Shown in pieces: positions 1-5,562 of a stretch of DNA of 7,484 nt. Source of the stretch: Anaerolineaceae bacterium (GTDB taxonomy: Bacteria > Chloroflexota > Anaerolineae > Anaerolineales > Anaerolineaceae); contig JAQTMA010000200.1 of assembly GCA_028714615.1 (NCBI GenBank), positions 1-7,484 of the forward strand, given 5' to 3'. Made by a program: the position numbers and the translations under genes. The stretch's first letter is position 1, and each line of letters opens with the position of its first letter. Below the pieces are notes generated by a model. The model saw only the letters and a list, made by a program, of their open reading frames with translations. It searched no databases and was not told the origin of the DNA.

Positions 1-1322
1 TCTGGGACGTTTTCCTGAAGAACGGCGAAAAGCCCGCTTCCGATGAGGTACTCTCTCTTTACTTTAAATATAATTTGAGCTCAGGCTGCATCGCTACGGT
101 CGAATCCACCAACTATTGCGCCAACACCACAGTCACCCCCCCGCTCTGGTGGTACGACCCCAGTGGGACAATCTCAAACCGCTGGCTGAAGACAGGTCCA
201 GGTCCGGGTGGACAAACAACCACCTGCCTGACCAATCAACACGAATTGAAATTGGAGGTAGATGCAAGCGGTCACCCGGGATTATCGGATGAGCTGAGCT
301 TCACTCCCCTGGTCGTCGCCTTGGAACATGCCCCTTCAGCGGTCGTCCTTTCCCGGTTTATCACACTCAACGGTGACACCCAGGTGGCTATCGAGTGGCA
401 GACCTTATCGGAGATGAATATTTCGGGGTTTTACGTACAGCGGGGCAACCAGGCCGGGGGTCCCTTCGGACGCATACCGGACAGCCAAAACCCACACTTC
501 TTCCCTTCGCAAGGGAATGGATTAACCGGCGCCTCCTATTCGTACGTGGATACGGGCTTGACCAATGGGAGTACGTATTACTACCGCCTTGAGGCTATCA
601 ACAGTGACGGCGCTTCAATCCTGTTCGGCTCTGTTTCAGCCAGTCCCTCCCTGCCAACACCCACACCAACCCCCACGAGTACCCCCACAGCCACTATCAC
701 GCCAACCCCAACCATCACGCCAACCATCACCAATACCCCCACCGTTACAGCCACCGCCACACCCACACGCACCATCACTCCCACACGCACGCCGACCAGG
801 ACCTACACGCCATACCACTCACCTACTCCGTGGAGGACGCTGACGCCTTACTCTACCACTCCATACCGTTCTCCCACTCCAAGCGGGTCCAGGTCCCCAA
901 CCCCCAATGCGCAAACCCGAACAGTTCAGGCAAAAACACCCACGCGCACCAGCACGATCGCGTCAGGTGGATATCCTGCCTCCAACCAGACTACTCCACG
1001 CAGCTCGGGGACAGGTTCTGGTTACCCGGCCGCGGGGCAGCCGACGAAACAATCAGCCGGTGGTTATCCGGCTTCAGGATCACAGTCTCCGGCGACCTCC
1101 CAAGCCACCCTCCCAGGGATGCCCTCCGCGGTCTCCCCTACCATTACAGGGACCTTTGCAGCGGCTTCTGCCACGACGACTCCCCAGCCGGTTGGGCCGG
1201 AAAGATCTGGGGGAGGGGGAGGGGTCGGTTTCTGGACCAGCCTGGGCATCGGCAGCCTGTTCGGGATCGCGGTGCTCCTGGCGGGCGGATGGGTGCTCTT
1301 CCAACGCCGCGGACTGCCTTAG
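1..1322 (+). CDS. Secreted/surface-anchored protein with FN3-like module and Thr/Pro stalk (5' end outside window)
   Basis: The frame is open from the left edge (first full codon at 3) to TAG at 1320-1322, giving 439 visible residues; the true start and any signal peptide lie upstream. No ATG in this frame near the edge is needed as a start, and the TTG at 75 is just an internal Leu codon. Layout in visible residues: an unrecognised globular part (about 1-110, with a few Cys); a fibronectin-III-like beta-sandwich (about 115-215, with the typical IEWQT strand, FYVQR, and a YYYRLEAIN strand near its end); a Thr/Pro-rich stalk (about 218-318); three GYPA-containing repeats; a Gly-rich hinge; one transmembrane helix (about 408-433); and a short basic tail, QRRGLP. 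This is the architecture of a cell-surface protein held by a C-terminal membrane anchor. Such stalks are common in Anaerolineae secreted proteins. No catalytic motif is visible and ligand or substrate is unknown. Confidence 0.85.
   Translation, partial: WDVFLKNGEKPASDEVLSLYFKYNLSSGCIATVESTNYCANTTVTPPLWWYDPSGTISNRWLKTGPGPGGQTTTCLTNQHELKLEVDASGHPGLSDELSFTPLVVALEHAPSAVVLSRFITLNGDTQVAIEWQTLSEMNISGFYVQRGNQAGGPFGRIPDSQNPHFFPSQGNGLTGASYSYVDTGLTNGSTYYYRLEAINSDGASILFGSVSASPSLPTPTPTPTSTPTATITPTPTITPTITNTPTVTATATPTRTITPTRTPTRTYTPYHSPTPWRTLTPYSTTPYRSPTPSGSRSPTPNAQTRTVQAKTPTRTSTIASGGYPASNQTTPRSSGTGSGYPAAGQPTKQSAGGYPASGSQSPATSQATLPGMPSAVSPTITGTFAAASATTTPQPVGPERSGGGGGVGFWTSLGIGSLFGIAVLLAGGWVLFQRRGLP
654..956 (+). 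repeat. Thr/Pro-rich low-complexity coding tract
   Basis: About 100 codons read mostly PT, TPT, TAT and TRT units, producing a C/A-rich, G-poor top strand to about 810 with degenerate short tandem repeats; the unit aaccatcacgccaac-like recurs near 690-725. In the protein this is an extended stalk, probably a wall-spanning linker and a candidate for O-glycosylation. The base composition also generates long spurious open frames on both strands here. Confidence 0.85.
966..1079 (+). repeat. Three degenerate GYPA peptide repeats
   Basis: The segments GGYPAS (966-983), SGYPAAG (1017-1037) and GGYPASG (1059-1079) recur at intervals of about 40-50 bases, separated by Ser/Thr/Gln/Gly-rich spacers. 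The codons differ between copies, so the repetition is conserved at protein rather than DNA level. The role is unknown; it extends the flexible stalk. Confidence 0.7.
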
Positions 1323-1341
1323 CCTCCCGTTTCAGAGGAAA

Positions 1342-1370
1342 AGGGGGATTGGCCTCAACCTCCTATTTTT
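1342..1370 (+). terminator. Intrinsic terminator after the surface-protein gene
   Basis: A hairpin can form from AGGGGG (1342-1347) with CCTCCT (1359-1364, one G-U pair), continued by TTG (1349-1351) with CAA (1356-1358) around a single bulged A at 1348 and a GCCT loop. It is followed by A and a run of five T (1366-1370). It sits 20 nt after the stop of the upstream gene. The last two T are also the first two bases of the next promoter's -35 box. Confidence 0.6.
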
Positions 1371-1397
1371 GACAATTCAATTCATTTATGCTATTCT
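1369..1397 (+). promoter_or_regulatory. Sigma70-type promoter of the MBL-fold hydrolase gene
   Basis: TTGACA (1369-1374, perfect consensus -35), a 17-nt spacer, and TATTCT (1392-1397) as -10, preceded by an extended -10 TG at 1389-1390 with one base between. The predicted transcription start is near 1404, leaving a leader of about 22 nt that contains the Shine-Dalgarno sequence GGAAGGAAG (1416-1424). Spacing and box quality make this the strongest promoter in the window. Confidence 0.75.
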
Positions 1398-1425
1398 TGA
1401 AGCATCTCAGGCTCTGGAAGGAAGT

Positions 1426-2301
1426 ATGCAGCGCGAACGCGTCTCCGATAACGTCTACTGGTTCCAAAGCGAAGTGTACGCGCAAGTTACCGCGGGGGTC
1501 ATAGCAGGGCCACAATGGGCAGTCGTCATTGACACCCTGGCACTTCCGGAAGAAACTCTTGCTATGCGTGATTTTGTGGAGGACGTGCTGAAAGTACCCG
1601 TCCGGTACGTGATTGACACGCATTCTCACGCCGACCATGCTTGGGGAAATTGTTTTTTTCCGGGCGCAACCATCATCGGTCACGAGCTGTGTCGAAAAGC
1701 CCTGGTCGAACGAGGTCCGGCGGCCTTAGAATCTGCCCGGCGATTGAATTCTACCTTTAAACAGATCAAGCTGGTTCCCCCTCAGCTTACATTCGAGCAA
1801 GGTAGCATGACTTTGCGGGTGGGCAAGAAAAACTTGATGATGTTTCCTACCTCTGGCCATAGCCCGGATGGAATTTCGATTCTTGTAGAAGAAGATCGGG
1901 TTTTATTCGCCGGCGATGCTTTTTTGCCTCTGCCTTTCGTCGTCGACGGAGATATCGAGGAGCTGGCCGCAACCATCAAGAAGATCGGTAAACTGGGCCT
2001 GGAAAACATCGTTCAGGGTCATGGCGACATCATCCTCCGGGGTGAGATCGACGACGCGGTAAAAGAGAACCTGGCTTACCTGGCATGCATCCGCAAGGCA
2101 GTGCGGGCGGCAGCGCGCCGGCGGAATCCGCAGGATGCCCTGGCGGAAATTGCCATCGAATCCTGTGGAAAAAGCCGTGTCTTCCTGGGCGGCCTGGCGG
2201 AAGAACTCCACCGCCGCAATTTGCGGGCCCTCTACCGTCAATTACTGATTGAAGAAGAACCGGGCAGTCCGGAAAAAGTAGTGGCTGCCAAAGAAGAATA
2301 G
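1426..2301 (+). CDS. MBL-fold metallo-hydrolase
   Basis: The 291-aa product is a metallo-beta-lactamase superfamily hydrolase, probably cytoplasmic because no signal peptide is seen. The dinuclear metal site is complete: the THSHADH motif gives H66, H68, D70 and H71, SGHSPDG gives H145, FAGDAF gives D164, and GHG gives H199. After the fold, residues about 205-291 form an Arg-rich, likely helical extension (RAAARRR near 227-233, then a second helix pair), which in this superfamily often shapes substrate access or dimerisation. The ATG at 1426 is chosen because GGAAGGAAG lies directly upstream, the promoter at 1369-1397 would exclude any longer product, and the protein then starts with the usual first strand (VSDNVYWF). 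The same frame is open back to 907, but that part overlaps the surface-protein gene. The gene appears monocistronic. The superfamily covers many reactions (thioester, phosphodiester, lactone, lactam hydrolysis), and sequence alone does not fix the substrate; antibiotic resistance should not be assumed. Confidence 0.93.
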   Translation: MQRERVSDNVYWFQSEVYAQVTAGVIAGPQWAVVIDTLALPEETLAMRDFVEDVLKVPVRYVIDTHSHADHAWGNCFFPGATIIGHELCRKALVERGPAALESARRLNSTFKQIKLVPPQLTFEQGSMTLRVGKKNLMMFPTSGHSPDGISILVEEDRVLFAGDAFLPLPFVVDGDIEELAATIKKIGKLGLENIVQGHGDIILRGEIDDAVKENLAYLACIRKAVRAAARRRNPQDALAEIAIESCGKSRVFLGGLAEELHRRNLRALYRQLLIEEEPGSPEKVVAAKEE

Positions 2302-2306
2302 CTAAT

Positions 2307-2340
2307 AAATATCTGCACTATAGTGCAGATATTTTTATAT
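2307..2340. terminator. Bidirectional intrinsic terminator between convergent genes
   Basis: A perfect 28-bp palindrome (2307-2334: 14-base arm aaatatctgcacta and its exact complement) starts 5 nt after the hydrolase stop and ends 6 nt before the plsY stop. A core stem of ATATCTGCAC pairs around TATA. Both flanks are A/T-rich, giving ATTTTTATAT at the 3' side on the + strand and an A-rich/T-rich tail in the other direction, so it can end transcripts from both sides. Confidence 0.8.
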
Positions 2341-3018
2341 TTACTTCTGGATGGTTTTTTCGGCTCTTTTTAATTTGAGCGCTCGCCAACCGTGCAAACG
2401 CTCGGTGCCGTTGATCAGCCGGCGGATATTCGGGCGCAGCGACCAGGCGAGCAGCACCAGCGCCATGCCGCTATAGATCACGTATGCCCAGGGCGAGAGA
2501 CCCAGGGCTGCGCGGTATGCAAAAATAATCAACGAGAGCAAGGCAATGCTCATCGTGGTCACTGAGGCATAACCGATACCATACCAGATAGCGGCTGCCA
2601 TGGGAACGATGATCAGCAAACTCGGCGGCCACAGCCCAAATGAGCCCCCGACACAGGTTGCTCCGCCGGCGCCGCCGCGCATACGCCAACCAGTTTTACG
2701 GCTATATTCCAAAAGGAAAACAGAATAATTGTGCCCAATGATCGCAATTACCGGAGCGATGTAGGGCATCCAGCCAATCTCTGGCATAGCCCAACGCGCC
2801 AGCCAAACAGCAGCAGCGCCCTTGAGGAAATCAAATATTGCCGTACCGATCCCGGCCACAATGCCGGCGGCGCGCATTGCATTCGTCCCCCCGGTCCGCC
2901 CGCTTTCGACCGTGCGGATATCTTTACCGGTCGAAAACTTCACGATCAAATACCCTGATGGGATCGCTCCAATCAGATATGCCCCTAATAGCACACCGGC
3001 AATGGTCAATATGTGCAT
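2341..3018 (-). CDS. plsY: PlsY-type acyl-phosphate:glycerol-3-phosphate acyltransferase
   Basis: The 225-aa integral membrane protein would transfer an acyl chain from acyl-phosphate to glycerol-3-phosphate, making lysophosphatidic acid, the first step of phospholipid synthesis in bacteria using PlsX/PlsY. Supporting features: an N-terminal helix with GAIPSG (17-22); a first loop SGRTGGTN..R (39-49) in place of the usual SGNxGATN..R; DFLKG (63-67); GHNYSVFL (95-102); a Gly-rich loop GGAGGAT (115-121) where the family has GGKGVAT; further membrane helices at about 131-150, 152-172 and 176-193; and the C-terminal RPNIRRLINGTE (195-206), a clear PlsY signature. Length is slightly above the usual ~200 because of about nine extra residues before the Gly-rich loop and a basic tail. 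The start ATG has AAGGA eight bases upstream. It is the last gene of the - strand run, 52 nt after the metallopeptidase stop; only a weak -10-like TAAAAT (3050-3045) lies in the gap, so co-transcription is likely. The loop changes mean a modified specificity cannot be excluded. Confidence 0.88.
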   Translation of the reverse strand: MHILTIAGVLLGAYLIGAIPSGYLIVKFSTGKDIRTVESGRTGGTNAMRAAGIVAGIGTAIFDFLKGAAAVWLARWAMPEIGWMPYIAPVIAIIGHNYSVFLLEYSRKTGWRMRGGAGGATCVGGSFGLWPPSLLIIVPMAAAIWYGIGYASVTTMSIALLSLIIFAYRAALGLSPWAYVIYSGMALVLLAWSLRPNIRRLINGTERLHGWRALKLKRAEKTIQK

Positions 3019-3070
3019 ATCGATTATCCTTATCTAGTCTATCTATTTTAACCCATTCTTCATGGTTCCG

Positions 3071-3502
3071 TTACTCGACTTTAACATTGACTTCGCACAC
3101 CACTCCGCCATCGATACGGAAACCCCGCGCTTCCCAGGTCTCGAGGAGGTCGCCCGAATCCGGTTGGTGTGGGAACCAGATGAAATAGATAACTCCCGGA
3201 TAAGTAATTTCGGCAATATCGGTGGGAGAAGGATACGGCGGACCGGATGGGTGAGAATGCCAAATCGCTAATAGATCCAGGTGGCGCTCATCCATATCGA
3301 TCAAGGCTCTCACCTGATCTTGAGCATACATGCGGAACCGGGTAGCGCTGTGGAATTCATTCGGGATGGCGTAGCACCGCTCGACAAGATCGTCTCGCCC
3401 GGCTAACAACCCACAGGCTTCCTCCGGCGATTTTTGTACGGCTTCAGCCTGCATTTCAGTCCAGATGGAACGGGGAATGTGCAAGAATGCACCGGCTTTC
3501 AT
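3071..3502 (-). CDS. JAMM/M67-family (Mov34/MPN/PAD-1) metallopeptidase
   Basis: The 143-aa product is a stand-alone MPN domain. It carries the full JAMM zinc motif: the catalytic Glu in PEEACGLLAG (E28), then HSH (H82, H84), seven residues, S92, two residues and D95. Family members cleave isopeptide or C-terminal bonds, for example removing a sulfur-carrier or ubiquitin-like protein from its adduct (Mec acting on CysO-cysteine in Mycobacterium). No ThiS/MoaD/CysO or MoeB-like partner is encoded in this window, so the substrate is unknown. Start choice: the ATG at 3502 gives MKAGAFLHIPRSIW, which matches how the family normally begins, and lies 2 nt after the stop of the upstream gene (TGA-AA-ATG), suggesting translational coupling. 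An in-frame ATG at 3532 would add ten residues and overlap the upstream gene by 28 nt; neither start has a good Shine-Dalgarno sequence. Second gene of the - strand operon. Confidence 0.9.
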   Translation of the reverse strand: MKAGAFLHIPRSIWTEMQAEAVQKSPEEACGLLAGRDDLVERCYAIPNEFHSATRFRMYAQDQVRALIDMDERHLDLLAIWHSHPSGPPYPSPTDIAEITYPGVIYFIWFPHQPDSGDLLETWEARGFRIDGGVVCEVNVKVE

Positions 3503-3504
3503 TT

Positions 3505-4323
3505 TCACGCCAACAGGAGCGCCAGGCCCCATAAGACCAGCAACATCGCCAAAGGCTCAACCAACCAAGCGATTAGTGGCCGGCCTTCTTCGTAAGCCCC
3601 GGCGAAACTGGTTAGCGCGTAAGCGGGTCCAAGCAATGCCAAACCGAATGAAATCGGACCGACCGGCCAATAGTGCAAACTGGCTGCGAGTTGCCCGATC
3701 ACCAGGGCTATTCCGGCCGCCCAGGCGAACATCCACCGCCCTCCCGAGCGCAAATACAGCGTCCGCAGGCTGACCAATCCGACCGCCGGCACCAGAGCCG
3801 GCAGGAGCAAGTAGGTGCGTAATTCGGTTGCTCGGACAGCAATGGTCAGGATCAGGAATAAGGCAAACGAAAGCGCCGTCAGGACGGCTGTTGCATGGGG
3901 ATGGCGGATATCCGCCGGGTCTGCCACAATGTATTCGGCCACGAAAACGAGCATGAGCAACGCCCCGCCCATAGAAAAGACCACCCACCACTCTCTACCG
4001 CTTGCCAGGGTCGAAAGGGGGGCGCCTACCACCAGCGCGGTGAGCGCCGGCAGCATCCAATGCTGGTACGTCGATTGGCCACGCCCCTGACCCGCGGGTG
4101 AGCCGCGCAGCAACCATTCCATGCCCGATGCCGCCAGGGCAGCCACCAACACCGAAACCACCGTTTGGAAATTCAATCGCAGCGCCAGATAAATGCCCGG
4201 TAAGCGCAAGGAAAGGAGCTGTTCGGGGATATCAACGAATCTGGCTAAAGAGTAGGCCAGTAAAATCGTGGCTGCCAACACACTCAAATGGTTCATATCC
4301 GGCATGTGGCGGGTTGCGCGCAT
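3505..4323 (-). CDS. Multi-pass membrane protein of unknown function
   Basis: I do not recognise the family. The 272-aa product is strongly hydrophobic with about eight predicted transmembrane stretches (roughly residues 12-30, 42-66, 90-106, 113-133, 146-164, 170-188, 197-215, 221-242 and 250-271, some possibly paired or re-entrant). Short charged loops include RGSPAGQGRGQ (73-83), VADPADIRHPH (133-143) and AYEEGRP (243-249). No catalytic motif, ATP-binding site or signal peptidase site is seen. It is the first gene of the - strand operon and its stop lies 2 nt from the metallopeptidase start. The start is uncertain: the promoter places transcription start at about the ATG at 4323, so that ATG would be leaderless, while in-frame ATGs at 4305 and 4296 would give short leaders and a protein beginning just before the first helix. 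None has a convincing Shine-Dalgarno sequence. Confidence 0.75.
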   Translation of the reverse strand: MRATRHMPDMNHLSVLAATILLAYSLARFVDIPEQLLSLRLPGIYLALRLNFQTVVSVLVAALAASGMEWLLRGSPAGQGRGQSTYQHWMLPALTALVVGAPLSTLASGREWWVVFSMGGALLMLVFVAEYIVADPADIRHPHATAVLTALSFALFLILTIAVRATELRTYLLLPALVPAVGLVSLRTLYLRSGGRWMFAWAAGIALVIGQLAASLHYWPVGPISFGLALLGPAYALTSFAGAYEEGRPLIAWLVEPLAMLLVLWGLALLLA

Positions 4324-4329
4324 ATCAGC

Positions 4330-4358
4330 ATTGTAATCGTCTCTTGGTAGGCTGCCAA
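4330..4358 (-). promoter_or_regulatory. Sigma70-type promoter of the leftward operon
   Basis: Read on the - strand: TTGGCA (4358-4353) as -35, a 17-nt spacer, and TACAAT (4335-4330) as -10. Both boxes match consensus at 5 of 6 positions with ideal spacing. The predicted transcription start falls at about 4323, on or next to the first ATG of the membrane-protein gene. Confidence 0.65.
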
Positions 4359-4359
4359 G
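4343..4359. promoter_or_regulatory. Candidate operator overlapping the leftward promoter -35
   Basis: CTTGGTAGGCTGCCAAG is a 17-bp inverted repeat centred on 4351, with seven of eight arm positions complementary. It covers the -35 box and part of the spacer of the leftward promoter, where a dimeric repressor would block polymerase. No regulator gene is present in the window, so this is inferred from symmetry and position only. Confidence 0.35.
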
Positions 4360-4432
4360 TGATCAGCCTCCCGGCGCCAGCGTGGAGTAGTTTTGATTTC
4401 ACGACCCCGGCCGGGAATAAATCGAACAGATG

Positions 4433-4441
4433 TGGTAAAAT
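4433..4441 (+). promoter_or_regulatory. Extended -10 promoter of the rightward membrane-protein gene
   Basis: TGG-TAAAAT is an extended -10 element (TG, one base, then a hexamer matching TATAAT at four to five positions). The region where a -35 should sit is not consensus and partly overlaps a perfect 10-bp palindrome CCCGGCCGGG (4406-4415). The predicted start, near 4448, leaves only about four bases before the ATG at 4452, and no Shine-Dalgarno sequence is present. Confidence 0.45.
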
Positions 4442-4451
4442 TAAAACCCAT

Positions 4452-5465
4452 ATGGATCAAAAGCATCGTACGCTCGCTCAACCCGACACCACTCAACTTC
4501 GTCCGCCGCAACTGGTTAGCTCGCTGCGGGGCGGATTCGACGCGGTTGCCAATCATATTAGCCTCATCATTCTTCCGGTGTTGCTGGATCTCTTTCTTTG
4601 GTTTGGCCCGCACCTCAGCCTGAAAACCTTACTGTTGCCCTTCGCGCAACAGTTGGCCACTTTCCCGGGGATGGAAACGCCTGAAATGAAGGATCTGGTC
4701 ACTTACAGCCAGGATATTTGGAGAACCATCGCCGAACAGATCAACCTGGCCGGCTCCTTGCGTACCTTCCCGGTAGGTATTCCCAGCTTGATGTCGAGCC
4801 AATTCCCCGGAGTGACACCCCTGGGCATCCCCATGGTCGCACAGATCACCTCTGCTGGAGTGGCCGTTTCGGTCTGGCTGGCGTTGGTCTTCGTCGGCTT
4901 ATCCCTTGGCAGCGCATATTTCTCCAGGGTCGCACAAACGGTGGCGATCGACAGCACTCCTCAATCCATCGGAGAATATACCTGGATGGCGTTGCAGTCT
5001 GTCCTGCTCACCGTGGCTTGCCTGGTCGTCTTGCTGATCATCGGAATCCCGGCCATGTTGATTCTCTCGTTGATCGCCTTGTTCAGCCCGGCCATCGCTC
5101 AGATTGGCCTGTTGCTGCTCAGCGTAGTTCTGGTCTGGGTGATGATACCACTGGCGTTTTCACCCCACGGCATCTTCATGTTCCACCAGAATGCGCTGTA
5201 TTCCATGTTGACCAGCGTGCGCCTGGTACGCTTTATCTTGCCGGGCACCGGCCTATTCTTTTTGACGATCGTCGTTTTATCTCAGGGTTTAGATTTACTC
5301 TGGCAGGTTCCCCCACCCTCGTCATGGCTGAGCCTGGTAGCGATTGCCGGACATGCCTTCGTGACGACTGCTTTGCTGGCAGCGAGCTTTGTCTATTACC
5401 GCGACGCAATGCAATGGGTACGCGATTATCTCCAACAGTCTGGAACAAGTCGGTTGAAGACCTGA
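4452..5465 (+). CDS. Integral membrane protein of unknown function
   Basis: I do not recognise the family. The 337-aa product has a polar N-terminal tail (1-30), a first hydrophobic helix (about 36-53), an extracytoplasmic- or cytoplasmic-facing amphipathic segment of about 75 residues (54-130), then about five helices at roughly 132-155, 178-212, 214-236, 261-281 and 293-315, and a short basic tail. The stretch FSPHGIFMFHQNALYSMLTSVRLVR-like region (236-260) is a charged, His-containing loop between helices 4 and 5. Overall it resembles the broad group of bacterial six-helix membrane domains without a known enzyme motif. The ATG at 4452 is the only reasonable start: the open frame continues upstream to 4098 but that part overlaps the divergent gene, and the next Met is residue 74. 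It lies 97 nt before gyrB on the same strand with no terminator between, so the two may share a transcript. Confidence 0.8.
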   Translation: MDQKHRTLAQPDTTQLRPPQLVSSLRGGFDAVANHISLIILPVLLDLFLWFGPHLSLKTLLLPFAQQLATFPGMETPEMKDLVTYSQDIWRTIAEQINLAGSLRTFPVGIPSLMSSQFPGVTPLGIPMVAQITSAGVAVSVWLALVFVGLSLGSAYFSRVAQTVAIDSTPQSIGEYTWMALQSVLLTVACLVVLLIIGIPAMLILSLIALFSPAIAQIGLLLLSVVLVWVMIPLAFSPHGIFMFHQNALYSMLTSVRLVRFILPGTGLFFLTIVVLSQGLDLLWQVPPPSSWLSLVAIAGHAFVTTALLAASFVYYRDAMQWVRDYLQQSGTSRLKT

Positions 5466-5540
5466 TCCGGCAGGATCGAGGAATACCACCTTTCGAGTAA
5501 CTAGCGCGTTACTGGTAAATGAATTGGGTTTGATCAACCC
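5464..5540 (+). promoter_or_regulatory. Hairpin-rich gyrB upstream region
   Basis: Three small inverted repeats follow one another: GATCC-GGCA-GGATC (5464-5477, overlapping the preceding stop codon), AGTAAC-TAGCGC-GTTACT (5496-5513), and GGGTT-TGATC-AACCC (5526-5540). None is followed by a T-tract, so none looks like an intrinsic terminator. No convincing -35/-10 pair is seen; TGGTAAATG at 5513 is a poor extended -10 candidate. Function is unproven; the last hairpin is 12 nt before the Shine-Dalgarno sequence. Confidence 0.35.
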
Positions 5541-5562
5541 ATGCTTTCGTTTGGAGGATTGA

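Noticed and set aside
654..812. Possible CRISPR-like or tandem-repeat array
   Set aside because: The repeats are degenerate, lack unique spacers of constant length and translate to a typical Thr/Pro stalk.
1110..1124. LPGMP resembling a sortase LPxTG signal
   Set aside because: It is about 38 residues before the transmembrane helix, lacks the Thr-Gly cleavage site and is separated from the helix by a long low-complexity stretch.
830..1372. Alternative + strand open frame within the stalk region
   Set aside because: It overlaps the surface-protein frame, which shows coherent domain order; the low-complexity composition keeps several frames open.
907..1425. In-frame upstream extension of the MBL-fold hydrolase
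   Set aside because: It overlaps the surface-protein gene in another frame, has no family similarity, and the strong promoter and Shine-Dalgarno sequence lie just before the ATG at 1426.
4098..4451. Upstream extension of the rightward membrane-protein frame
   Set aside because: It overlaps the divergent gene, contains no membrane or domain-like sequence, and the promoter element sits immediately before the ATG at 4452.
5464..5477. GATCC-GGCA-GGATC hairpin as terminator of the membrane-protein gene
   Set aside because: The stem is only five base pairs, overlaps the stop codon and is not followed by a T-tract.
4718..5500. 260-codon + strand open frame in another phase
   Set aside because: It overlaps the 337-aa membrane protein, which has clear hydrophobic helices; the alternative translation is charged, Pro/Arg-rich and incoherent.
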